From NCBI GenBank assembly GCA_963662175.1, contig OY759215.1:11273079-11337078 (forward strand): 64,000 bases of DNA, in the 5' to 3' direction. Below the pieces are notes generated by a model. That model made no database searches, was not told the DNA's origin, and was given only the letters and a program-made list of their open reading frames with translations. This document shows positions 42,863 through 52,818 of the stretch, piece by piece (the first letter of the stretch is position 1; the number at the start of each line of letters is the position of its first letter). Source of the DNA: Aradus depressus (lineage: Eukaryota; Arthropoda; Insecta; Hemiptera; Aradidae). Both the position numbers and the translations under genes were made by a program.

Positions 42863-43664
42863 GTTTAACGAAAATAAATTTATTATTATTATAGAAATAT
42901 GTGATGTGGCCATTAGGGTAGAACGAAAAAATCACCTTTTGATTTTTAATTTGGAATAGCGCGGAAAAGTTGCCTTTTAGTGTAGATAAGATAAATTAAA
43001 AATATGAAAAATATTGGAGTACGTCTTGAGGTGCCGCAAGGACCAGTTTAATGTGGCAATGAAGTAGAAACAAACATTTTGCAGCTGTAACATTGGTAAT
43101 CATTAAGGATACAGAAGTAAGAAATACAAAGCTTGACATTACAACATTTTTTTTTTTAATTTTATTTTATAATTAATAATTTTTTCCAATTCTAATGCTT
43201 ATATATGTATTTAAAACCATCTTTTGTAACATTATATGTACGAGAAATTCATAAAAAATAATTTATCAAAGTTTAAAATTTTTCATTTTTTTTACAAACT
43301 TTAAGCTCTTTGCGGCACCTCAAGATGTTGTAGTATTGCAACCAATTTTTTTTTTATTCTTTTTGAACTTAAAAAGCAACTTTTTTCCACTATTACCAAA
43401 CTAATAACTAAAAAAAAATTTAAAAGGCCATTTTCGTTTCACCCTAGTGGCCATTACAGGACTTTCTCCTCTCACCCCCTCCTCTTCTCAAAATCATTTC
43501 AGTTTGTCTCTTTATACACCGTAATCCTCAGATTAGACATTCTTTTACTCAGTAATGCCGGTATGAAATAATTTTGAGAAGGGGAGGGGGGAGAGAGAGG
43601 AGAAAGTCCTGTAATGGCCACATCACATATTTCTATAATAATAATAAATTTATTTTCGTTAAAC
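42863..43664. mobile_element. Foldback element (family C) inside the 42266-43783 element
   Basis: Arms begin gtttaacgaaaataaattta on both strands and include 'atatgtgatgtggccattac', 'aggactttctcctctc' and 'cctcttctcaaaat'. Removing the insertion at 42914-43454 leaves about 261 bp of near-perfect hairpin with a loop of about 50 bp. The outermost part of the arms matches a LINE-type 3' tail. Confidence 0.8.
42914..43446. mobile_element. hAT-type MITE (533 bp) inside the foldback element
   Basis: Ends tagggtagaacgaaaa and (reverse) tagggtgaaacgaaaa. An 8 bp target duplication, gtggccat, lies at 42906-42913 and 43447-43454. A second, internal perfect inverted repeat (cttgaggtgccgcaa, about 43026 and 43313) lies inside. 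No ORF. Confidence 0.85.
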
Positions 43665-43811
43665 GTAATGCGTTTACTTATCCCGCGAGCGGTGCTCTAT
43701 AACCACCATCAGCTAGAATCGCGCGCGTTCACCTCGCTGTTTGCAACTGCCGCGGTTTAAGCGGTTGAGCGATGGACGTACCCTCACAGTGAAAGCTATA
43801 GGACTCCATTT

Positions 43812-43868
43812 GTAATCAGATCTAAGTTAGCACATGTGATATCTTCAACTAAAAGATCAAGTTCATTC
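43812..43868 (-). repeat. Family B fragment
   Basis: The reverse strand has 'gatatcacatgtgctaactt' and 'agatctgattacaaa'. Confidence 0.55.
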
Positions 43869-44404
43869 CTACTAACTTAGGAGTGTCTTTTTGTCTAATA
43901 ATGTGTGGTTTAGAAGATATTTAGCTTCTCTTAGATATTGATTATGATAAATTATACTCTCTGACTTGTTTCTACAAAATTTTGAAGTATCTCTTCTGAA
44001 TAATACGATGTATATCTGAGTATGTTTAGTTTTAAATTCAGATGTGAGTGGCTGTCTAATGATGAGTGGCTTAGTTACTGATGAGCCTCCGTAGGCCCCC
44101 AAGCTCAGATGATAAATGCTCTTATTAATCCAACATAGAACCCGGTCGAGGATGTAGCTTGATGAATGGGAACTGAGTGTCCGATAACGAGACTAACTCG
44201 GGACGATATGTAGGAACCAGCACCAGCACCACTAGAGCTCTCTCCAAGAAATACTCCCAGGGTAACATTCTTTGGAAACGATTAATGTCTTCTCTGAAAC
44301 CAATAACAACTCTCGTATAAAACCCGACGAATTCTTCAAGGCAATAAATTCAACGTAGCAACAATTAGTAAAGTAGACCCTCACCATCGTATTGGCCAGT
44401 TCTT
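43869..44404. other. No gene recognised
   Basis: A 76-residue minus frame at 43872-44102 looks protein-like (LREAKYLLNHTLLDKK) but matches nothing I know. Confidence 0.35.
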
Positions 44405-44690
44405 GCCTTGGTTTTGGGAAATTTATTTTACAAATAAAATATTAGCCTCGAAATATTTTGACCATTTTCGCGATGATCTCTGTGTGAGTGGATGTGAGTT
44501 GTGATCGCTCTACCGTGAAAACGATTGAACTTGAAATTTGGAATGTATAGATCAAATGTGCTAACTTAGATATGATTAGATTTTGGCCGAAATCAGTCAA
44601 AAATTGAGACCACTTGTAACCACGAGTTATAAAATATGGTTTTATTATTGGTAATTTTTTATTATAAAGGATAAAAAAATATACACGTGA
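44405..44690 (+). repeat. Family B copy, short
   Basis: 'gatctctgtgtgagtggatg', 'tgtgctaacttagatatgat', 'aaattgagaccacttgtaac', then 'ttattattggtaatttttta' leading into a family C foldback. Confidence 0.75.
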
Positions 44691-44691
44691 T

Positions 44692-44830
44692 GTGACCTAT
44701 ACAGAACTTTCTGGCTTCAACACATTACCTTCTTATACCCAGTAATGCCAGAATAAAATGAATATAAGTGGGGAGAGAGTTCTGTACGAAAATGGTTGGT
44801 ATGAGAAATTCTGTGATGGCAACATCACAT
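44692..44830. repeat. Foldback element (family C)
   Basis: 'gtgatgtgacctatacagaa' pairs with 'ttctgtgatggcaacatcac'. It directly follows family B here and at 19556-20530, so B and C may be parts of one larger element. Confidence 0.65.
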
Positions 44831-45889
44831 ATATTTTTTTTCAAATGTCTCTTCTTAGTATGTGAGAACCCCAGACGCCATACTATTAGTATGGTCTATT
44901 ATAGACGCCCCAATGGTTCTGGTTGAAGCAATGATGTTTTGATAAAATTTATTTTTCAAATTTCCGAAAATGGACTCGTCATTTGAGCGAGAACTGAAGA
45001 AGAATTATACGAATATATGAACGAGGTTGATGAAGGGGTCGACCCAGTTTCCAGGTGGGGCAGAATCATTGGTTCTCTGGTTATATACGATCGGCCCATA
45101 ATAAATCATAGACCTGGTTGATAAATTCGTTGGCGAGTTGCCCAGGTCAGTGTGAATGAAAGGTACACAAAGCGTCCCTCTGGAGTGGGGTTGGCAAGGT
45201 AGAGAGAGGGGCCTGTGATGGGCTGCTCTGCCATAACACAGCTGGAAGGTGCAACCACACCTTGATAAAGCCGTGCAGACACTATGGCGAAGGCGTGCGA
45301 GGCTCATCGGCCAAACTTTAGCCCATAATAGGGGCGGACGCTAGGCAACCCTAATTTTTCTTTTCCTTATTTTTAATCTATCGTAGACAAAGCCAAATAT
45401 AGACAAAAAGAAACTGAAACATTGACGTGCGGTAAGATTGAGAGATCGTGGTAACGTAGTTCCCATGGCTCACTCCTTGTCTCTGATTCGGCCTCCACAG
45501 AGATTTTCTCTTTACGCAGGTCATCATACTATATCATATAAATTAGTTGTAAATTATTATTATATTGATTATTTATTTATTTATAAATATAAACCCTGTC
45601 GGTGAGCAAACACTGTTAATAAAATGAGTGGCATGCGGTAAATCCTCCCATTGTTACAAAGTGATTTAATTAAATTATATTTTATTTTATTTTATATTAA
45701 TATTTATTTAAGGTTTGTTTATTATTTATTGTTCAATTTTATGTTCATATTTCAAATATTTGACTTTTCAATTAAACAAACGCGAGAGAAATGTTAGATT
45801 TATTTAAAATTAAATTAATTTATACAAATATTTTTAAAAAATTTAAGAAATGTAGTGTACAAATGTAAAATAAAAAGTGGTCGGTGGAT
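44831..45889. other. No gene recognised
   Basis: A 100-residue minus frame at 45005-45307 is Cys/His/Arg-rich but unrecognised. 45540-45850 is AT-rich. Confidence 0.4.
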
Positions 45890-46005
45890 CACATCGGCAA
45901 TGTACTTCCCCAGCGTGAATTAATCAACTAAGTATTCGCTCTCTCTCTGAAACCAATTTTGTTGAAAATCGCCCGACGTCATCCGATTTGGCGTAAGATC
46001 AATAT
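45890..46005 (+). repeat. Family A 5' end
   Basis: 'ggtggatcacatcggcaatg', tacttccccagcgtgaatta, 'atcaactaagtattcgctct'. Confidence 0.7.
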
Positions 46006-46039
46006 ATTGTGTTGTTGTTGTTGTTTTTAATGTAATTGT

Positions 46040-46500
46040 TAAATTATAAAAATGAACTGAGATCCCCCTGTCATCCCCATCCCTCCAACTTAATGGAGAC
46101 AGGGGAGGCCGCGGTGGCTCGGATTATCCCCCCCCCCCTCTCTCGCCCCGCCAGTCACTGTCCAGCAGTGGCGGCAGACCAAGAAAGAAAGGAGAGCTGT
46201 TGGTGAGAGGAGTTACATGAGGGGAGAACCTGGTCACCACCAGCACTCCCTAAATATTTTTGGTAGATTATAATAGTATGTTTCTTGACCAGCGCCGCGC
46301 CGCCTCTGTCTTCGTGGGGGATTATCTGGATGGGAATGGTAAGACAAGAGTCGAGCAACTGGATTGACATGTGAAGAAAGGTTAAAAGTGGAATTTGGGG
46401 AAGCTAACTTGATGAGGTCAATAACAAAAGTAATTTCCAAGTCATTATGGAGGGTTGGAAACATAAAAGGGAGCATCGACAATTGTTCGTAGGACTTTGG
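46040..46500 (-). pseudogene. LINE-like 3' region, family D
   Basis: 'gagatccccctgtcatcccc', 'cctccaacttaatggag', 'gccgcggtggctcggattat' and 'gcagtggcggcagaccaag' align with 21557-21720. A minus frame at 46234-46482 matches nothing known. A C10 run lies at about 46127. Confidence 0.4.
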
Positions 46501-47139
46501 ATTTAAAAGACGCTTGATATTTGATGTCTTAAATCTATATGATAGAATATATTTTTGTTGTGATAATAAATATTATTGGTTCATAAAGATCTTCTCCAGA
46601 TGTGCAAGTCGATCACTCTAAACTATGCAACTCATTTTGAAGTTTCATTTAAAGAGAACTGGCACTAAACTAGTAGTGACGTTATTGTCTGCTTTATGAG
46701 CTCATCTTCTAGCAGTCTCATAAAAGCTTCAATTACATCACTTTCATAACAGCTTCCTAAAGCTCGCTATCAACTAACCAACAAAGAAATTACTGGTAAT
46801 TCAGCCTTCTAAATTATTGTAATAATCATTGTACAAAATAATTGCCGCCAATTTCTTTATTTTCTTCTTATTATCTCATTATTGGTTACCCAATGAAATG
46901 GTTAATAACAAATTATAGTGCTAAATTATTAAAGTTTCTGTCTCAAATTAGTCGTAAAAAATAAGCAGCTCGCTGAATAATTCAAAAGTCGCAATTACGA
47001 GCGTATTATTTCGATAATATTTCATTAATTTTTTTATTTTATTACTTAAAAAACAGCATTGAATGCAAGATATCTATATATTTTATAAAAAAAAGTATTA
47101 TTAAACACCCGGTTTTAGCATTACACCATCGTTATGTTT
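46501..47139. other. No gene recognised
   Basis: AT-rich, no repeat family recognised. Confidence 0.4.
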
Positions 47140-47300
47140 AGTTACAATAATAATATTTATTTTCGTTAAACCATAACATGGTAATAGGATACGTCATAAA
47201 AATGTATACATTAAGATAGCTTATAAATTAAGGTACATAAAGAGATATTAACTCTTAGAGTCTGACATACATGGAACATAATTAATAATACTACTAAAAA
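47140..47300 (-). repeat. LINE-type 3' tail region
   Basis: 'caataataatatttattttc' then gttaaaccataacatggtaa, the reverse of 41300-41370. Confidence 0.45.
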
Positions 47301-47515
47301 ATAAAATAAAATAAAATAAATAAATACTTGAAAATAAGAATACAAAAATAATATTAAAATAAAATAAAATAAATAAATACTTGAAAATAAGAATACAAAA
47401 ATAATATTAAAATAAAATAAAATAAATAAATACTTGAAAATAAGAATACAAAAATAATATTAAAATAAAATAAAATAAATAAATACTTGAAAATAAGAAT
47501 ACAAAAATAATATTA
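47301..47515. repeat. 53 bp tandem repeat, four copies
   Basis: The unit contains 'aaataaataaatacttgaaa' and 'ataagaatacaaaaataata'. Copies appear identical by eye. It abuts the LINE-type tail, so it may be an expanded 3' tail. Confidence 0.9.
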
Positions 47516-47584
47516 ATAAATACAAGAGATACATTTTTTTCATTTAATTAAAATTGAGATAATAATTTTTTATAATTTTTCGGA

Positions 47585-47645
47585 AGTGTCTTTTTTACGA
47601 GGACATTTCGGGACGTTCTTAAGTAACTTCATCAGGTCACAATGT
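47585..47645 (-). repeat. Fragment with hammerhead-like boxes (related to 39312)
   Basis: The reverse strand reads CCTGATGAAGTTACTTAAG, AACGTCCCGAAATGTCC. CTGATGA and CGAAA boxes are present; stem II is weak. Confidence 0.4.
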
Positions 47646-47749
47646 GCAAAATATAGAAAAGAGAGAAAAAAAAAAATAACAATTATATAAACTAAGAGTC
47701 GTCCAATTGTTTTGAATATATAACAATACTTTAGTTAGTTAGGTAAGTT

Positions 47750-48030
47750 ATCATGAATCATGCCCGGGCTTTAATTATGAAGTCATATCGAGTATTCCCA
47801 TCGCTCTAGTGGACATGAGTCCCACTCTACTGTGGTAGACCTAAATTTTGTCTACCATGGTTTATTCACCCATTAACGAATGCCTGATATCGTACAGGCT
47901 CGGGACCATTGCTTAACGTTCCATCCGAAGGAAGACGTGTTCAATGGTTTTTTCTTCTTTCAGATAAAAACCTAAGGACCTCGGCTGGGTTACGAACCCG
48001 CGATCAGTAGGCCAGCAGACTACTTCTAAC
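47750..48030 (-). repeat. SINE, diverged, head incomplete
   Basis: 'gaatcatgcccgggctttaa', 'gtacaggctcgggaccattg', 'tgggttacgaacccgcgatc'. Confidence 0.85.
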
Positions 48031-48044
48031 GCAAGCTATTTCCT

Positions 48045-48385
48045 TAAAAATCAATGATTATCTTAATACCAGACTCTTGAATCCTCATACAAAATTCCTT
48101 GTCGATACAGATATTAGGATTTTTGAGCCGAGCCAAATCCTCTGATCCCCCCTTGGCTGATTCCGTTGAAAATCTATAGGTGTTGTCCTTGTGGTTTCGG
48201 ATGCACATATATCGTGTCGTCACATTCATTCTATCGGTAGTCACCGTGTTCACAAAGACATACAGTAAGTCTTTTATTTATGTTTGAAATCACGGGAGTC
48301 GAAAAACATGAAATTCCGGTAAAAACAACATCGAATTTCCGACAGACGTCTCTATATATCGTATACCTGGGGAAGTACAAAATAA
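48045..48385 (+). repeat. Family A copy
   Basis: 'cttgtcgatacagatattag', 'cattctatcggtagtcaccg', 'aaacatgaaattccggtaaa', end tatacctggggaagtacaaa. Confidence 0.8.
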
Positions 48386-48849
48386 TAATATATACATATA
48401 TACAATTTTGAGAACATTGAGAAAATCCAATATGTTTATTTCCCTGCCGGATGGAACATTTGCCGTCTAGGGTGGAGGCTAAGAATGGGTAGGTAAGCCC
48501 TTTCTTAGAAGAACTGGTATTATGTACGGGGTGAGGAAGAAAAGCCCTTCACTCTGAGAAGGAAGGGTCCAAGTTGTGAAAAGTTGGCCCTCATCTAACT
48601 ATACTTACAGAGAGTTGTCAAGTTGGATTTGTTGGCAAACAGGGCGTCTGACGAGTATGAAGTTCGACACCCTAACAAACTCCATCAACCTGAAATAAAA
48701 AGGTATGGGCTATTATATTCACGCCAAAACAATAACCAAATTTACAACTTGGGTTCCTGGATTTTTTTGATATTTCGGTATAATGTGGTATCTATTTGGA
48801 TAGAATTTTGGGCAAAAGGCTTCTTCAAAACTTCCCTAGAGTTAGTTAG
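48386..48849. other. No gene recognised
   Basis: Unique-looking. A plus frame at 48623-48946 runs into the SINE and is not protein-like. Confidence 0.4.
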
Positions 48850-49138
48850 TTATTGTGACTCATGTCCGGGATTTAACTACGTGGTCATATCGCGCTCTTT
48901 CATCGCTCTGGTGGACATCAGCCCGACTCTACTGTGGGAGTTCTAAAGTTTGCCTACCTAGGTTGATTCACCTAGGGTTGGGGTCGCACTGGCTCGGGAC
49001 AATCGCTTATCCAATCGCATCCGAAGGACACCGTGTTCAAGGTTTTTGACACATGTCAGCACAAAAAACCTAAAGGCCTGGGCCGGAATTTGAACCCGCT
49101 TCTGAGCTCCGTAGGCTAGCACGCTACCCGGCGCCCTC
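48850..49138 (-). repeat. SINE, moderately diverged
   Basis: 'ttattgtgactcatgtccgg' at the 3' end, 'gaatttgaacccgcttctga' B box, 'acccggcgccctc' at the 5' end. Short internal deletions. Confidence 0.88.
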
Positions 49139-49254
49139 TAATAAAATATTTCTATCTCCTTCACAATTGATCGTCATTGTACGATAAGACTTTCTCCAAA
49201 CTACAGTCTTTCAAGTAAAATTCTCTCTTTTTTTCCTCTTGAACTCACATTATA

Positions 49255-49601
49255 GGTTAGGTTAGGTTTTATAACTCATGCCCGGGCTTTAACTACGTGG
49301 TCATATCGCCTACTACCAGAGCGCTCTTTCGTCACTCTAGTGGACATGAGCCCGACTCGACTGTGGGAGTCCTAAATTTTGCCTACCCTAAATTTTTATT
49401 CACCTAAGGTAGGGGGTGTTTAACGAGTACCTGACATCGTACCGGCTCGGGACCATAGCTTAACGTCCCATCCGAAGGACGGCGTGCTTAAGTTTATTTT
49501 ACCTCCCAGATAAAATAAACTAAGGGCCTCGGTCGGGTTTCGCGCCCACGTTCTTAAGCTCAGAAGACTAGCACGCATACCACTGAGCTACCGGCATCCT
49601 C
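49255..49601 (-). repeat. Full-length SINE with 12 bp target duplication
   Basis: Direct repeat actcacattata at 49243-49254 and 49602-49613. The sequence is very close to 26035-26375, including the 'aggttaggttttataactca' 3' end. Two such similar copies imply recent activity. Confidence 0.92.
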
Positions 49602-50054
49602 ACTCACATTATATATAAGTGTATATATTTCAACCTTAAAAACTTTATCCTTTTGGAAAATCTTGTAAAATATAATCTATGCGGTCGGAACGTGTAACTT
49701 ACAGGTAATTTCATTTTGTTAAAGAGGTTTGCACGGTCTATAAAGAGTAATAGAGTTATATCTAGCAGTTATTAAAGTTGTGAGAAGACCGTTTAAGGGT
49801 AATGAGCCATTTCTATTCTCTTAAGGTTGAGACGAGACTATCAAAACCGAGGGGGAAAAATCAATTTTCATAATATATTTTGACCAACTGCTTATATTAA
49901 CTCGGTGGAAAACTCAAATTAAATAAATTTCAATTCTGGTTCGAAGGAAAAACTTGTCAGTTAGTTCAATAGGTTATTTTTAGAGTTTTTTCAAGGCTGG
50001 ATGGGATGTCACACTGTTGTGGTGGCCTTAATCGTCTGTTAGTATAATATATAT
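49602..50054. other. No gene recognised
   Basis: AT-rich. Confidence 0.4.
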
Positions 50055-50250
50055 ATCGGGATTTTTTAGTTAAGCCCTCCCTCTGAACCTCTTCCCTTTG
50101 GCCGATTTGGCTGAAAATCAAGTCGGTACATTCATTATAAGGGGAGCTATCGTTAGAGACATTTTTTTTAATTTTTGGAATGCAGGAATTCGGAAAACAT
50201 GAAAACTCCGCATGGAATTTTTGACCAATTACATAACTTCCTCTATACTC
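50055..50250 (+). repeat. Family A copy, 3' half
   Basis: 'tttggccgatttggctgaaa', 'ttcggaaaacatgaaaactc' and 'aattacataacttcctctat'. It stops at 'actcaggggcgtag', where a hAT-like terminus starts. Confidence 0.75.
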
Positions 50251-50274
50251 AGGGGCGTAGCCAGGAGGGGGGCG

Positions 50275-50822
50275 CGTGTACTTCCCCAGAACGAATTAAT
50301 CAATTAAATTTTTGCTCCTCCCCCAAAACCAGTCGACCGTTTGCGCTAATATTCAATAGTTGCTTTACATAAGGGGTTCCTAAATCCTCATTTTAAATTG
50401 TGTGTCTATAAATTAATTTCGTCTGCAGTTGTTAGCGTTTACTAGTTGAAGGTCTCCCTTTAATTCCCGCTTCCTTTTGGCCGTTTTCGGCTGACAATCG
50501 ATAGGTGTTGTTATTATAGGATTTAGGTCACACATATATAATTTCGTTTCGATACATTTATTCTTTCGTCAGTTATTAAAGTTTTTGAGTTAAGCCGCTC
50601 CTTTAACACCCTCTTCCCTTTAGTCGATTTGGCTGAAAATCAGTAGGTGTCGTCTTCAGAGGGTCGTGTCGATAAATTCATTGCATCGAGAGTTATCGTG
50701 TTCACACATTTTTTTTTTTTTTCATATCTGGAAACTAGAGGTCGGAAAACATGAAATTCGCGTCAAATTGTTGATCGATTACATAACTTCCCCTATACTT
50801 TGAATAGCTGAGAAAGTAAAAT
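50275..50822 (+). repeat. Family A reference copy (about 548 bp)
   Basis: The most complete copy. It opens gtgtacttccccagaacgaa, ttaatcaattaaatttttgc and ends 'acataacttcccctatactt', tgaatagctgagaaagtaaa. In better-kept copies the end reads agctggggaagta, so the two ends are inverted repeats (TACTTCCCCAG). Inside, a module of about 130 bp containing 'aatttcg(t)(g)tcgataca' and 'attc.tt.c.tc.g..gttat' recurs up to three times. No ORF. At least 15 copies are in this window, on both strands. It behaves like a MITE or foldback family; I cannot assign a superfamily. Confidence 0.85.
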
Positions 50823-51508
50823 GTTAAGAAAGTTCAAGAATGTTAAGAGGTTAGATTTTTAAATTCTGATCATTAGCTGGGATTATAGAGAAGAAGACCT
50901 CAACAGTACGAGTCGTGATCGGGTTCTCAAATATCGGTGCAGTTGTTTTCACGAACTTGTGATATAGACGTATAATACAAATAGTTAACATTACGCCTAT
51001 GCCCCCTAGTATGAAGGACATTGGTGACATCAGTGAGGTGAGAAGATATAATAAAATAGAATGTAGTCAAGTGGTTTTGAGAGTGTGCTCCAATCGAGAC
51101 GAGTGGCCCTCCATCCTGTTTAGTTTTACGAGAAACGTTTTTCTACCCAGAGCTCACTAAAATAAATCCAGAAGGGATTCAGGTAACACTCGTAAACCTG
51201 CCTGCTCTCTTTGCCTCCCACCAAGGCACCCTCTGGATCTGCTTCTAGGCATGGGTTCGCATGTAAACCAAATTTATTTAAAAACTGCAGGCAAGTGTAG
51301 CTAATCAATTTTCAAAGGATAAAGGGGTTTCTAGGATAATATAGATTTTAATTAATTGATATGTACAGGTTGCCATCCTGCTATGGTTGTCATCCTGTTC
51401 CAGACGAACATAACATGCTGGTGGGGCTTGGACCGTCCAACTCTTGGTGCTATGCACCCCACCACCATTCTTGTAACACTGCAATGTACCGCTAAACATC
51501 CAGGGAGT
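50823..51508. other. No gene recognised
   Basis: Frames at 51126-51308 and 51305-51580 overlap on both strands and show no motif. Confidence 0.4.
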
Positions 51509-51665
51509 CTTGAATTTTGCCTATTCAGATTTTGTTTGAGTATCTCAGCAGTCTTTAAAGAGTACACGACATCGCACTGACTCGGGACAATCGTTTAACA
51601 ATCCATCCGAAGGACGGCGTGCTCAGTGTTTTTATTCCCTCCCAGATAAAAAAAAACATTAAGGC
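51509..51665 (-). repeat. SINE body fragment
   Basis: 'ttgaattttgcctattcaga', 'actcgggacaatcgtttaac' and 'ccgaaggacggcgtgctcag'; a large deletion in the middle; no head. Confidence 0.75.
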
Positions 51666-51669
51666 GTAG

Positions 51670-51966
51670 TCAAGGTCCACGCCGTAGATTTTCCGTGAAA
51701 ACGACGGGATAAAATAATTTTACATTTTCTTTTCGATGCTGCCGTAGCTCTTGCATTTGCTCGGCACTAGACTTTTTAGGTTTTTTAAATTCCTTTTGAT
51801 GCGAGCTTTCCTCTGCTTTGCGTTTTCTATAATTCCGAGCATATTTACGATTCATATGAGACGACATCTTTAATTTTTTTGCAATTTTCAATTTAATACC
51901 GATTTTTACATATATTTCGGCGAATATTTTTATTGTTTCACTTTGAGTCCTAGTAGTGCTCCTCAA
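51670..51966 (-). CDS. Basic protein fragment, unrecognised (98 aa)
   Basis: The frame has a basic central part (NRKYARNYRKRKAEESSHQK, KKPKKSSAEQMQELRQHRKE). Short K/R-rich stretches with 'SAEQMxELRxxRKEN' are common at the N termini of transposon or host DNA-binding proteins, but I cannot place it. It lies between a SINE fragment and the tandem duplication. Could be a real first exon or chance. Confidence 0.3.
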   Translation of the reverse strand: MRSTTRTQSETIKIFAEIYVKIGIKLKIAKKLKMSSHMNRKYARNYRKRKAEESSHQKEFKKPKKSSAEQMQELRQHRKENVKLFYPVVFTENLRRGP

Positions 51967-52213
51967 GCTCTTTACAATGACACCCGAATCAACGTCCTAT
52001 CTAAACGTGTTATCCCGCTACACTAATTTCTAATTATACACAACGCTAATTCGCAACAATCATCCGCCAGCGCTCACACTAGCCCGATAACGTCACAGAC
52101 AAAACAAACACTGTACAACAAACACGTACAGACATGCTCTATCCATTGTGACCTCAACCGTTGTTATCGCATTATTAGTCTTAGTTATTATCGATTGAAA
52201 TCTGACGGTATTT
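51967..52213. other. Unique-looking spacer with CG dinucleotides
   Basis: Unlike its surroundings this stretch is rich in C and CG (e.g. 'atcatccgccagcgctcac', 'gcccgataacgtcacag'). It could be the 5' flank of the minus-strand ORF at 51670-51966. Confidence 0.3.
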
Positions 52214-52285
52214 TGTAACACAAGAAAGTTTGACCGGCTATCACTGTGCTTAACGAGCGAATAGACGTTCTCACGTCAAAACTTT

Positions 52286-52500
52286 AATGAGCACGCCGTC
52301 CTTCGAACGGGACGTTAAGCGATGGTCCCGAGCCTGTAAGATGTCAGGTACTCGTTAAAGAGAGGTAAATAAACCAGAGTAGGCAACTCTTATAGTAGAG
52401 TCGTGCTCATGTCCACCAGAGTGACATAAGTGCCACTCTGTTGGTAGGTGATACTCGTATGACCTCGTAGTTTAAGCCCGGGCATGAGTCAAAGTAAATA
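52286..52500 (+). repeat. SINE, 5'-truncated (copy 1)
   Basis: 'gagcacgccgtccttcgaac', 'gggacgttaagcgatggtcc', 'tttaagcccgggcatgagtc'. Confidence 0.88.
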
Positions 52501-52818
52501 ACTAATATTAGTATTGTATTTTTTTTTTTTTAACAAGAAAACTTATTACTCCACTAATTAATAACGTTATCTGCTTTGTTTTATTTTAGTTTAGTCCTTA
52601 TTATTTTTAAATATTGTTTATATTTATAATTATGCACCAAAGTCCTTGCTGTAAAATAATTCCTTATGAGCAATTAAAGTTATTCATATGACAAAAATTA
52701 CTTGCTATTGATTGATTGGTGTAAAATTTTCTAATCGGAGAGGATCTTATATTTCGTATATCGTATTTTTCACAATGTTCTCTAATATCTACGTAAAGTG
52801 ATAGATTGGTAATAAATA

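Larger units (their letters stand above)
42266..43783. mobile_element. TIR DNA element (PIF/Harbinger-like ends), 1.5 kb with nested insertions
   Basis: Left end gggtacgtccatggtgcac, right end (reverse) gggtacgtccatcgctcaac, flanked by tca on both sides (42263-42265, 43784-43786). GGGTACGTCCA-type ends with a 3 bp duplication suggest PIF/Harbinger, though the usual target is TWA. Internal 'cccgctt(g/t)aa' blocks recur near both ends. No transposase frame is present. Confidence 0.65.

Noticed and set aside
45005..45307. 100-residue Cys/His-rich minus frame as a zinc-finger protein
   Set aside because: Cysteines and histidines do not form a regular zinc-binding spacing.
47301..47515. CRISPR-like regular repeat
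   Set aside because: Head-to-tail identical units with no unique spacers, in eukaryotic DNA; an ordinary minisatellite.
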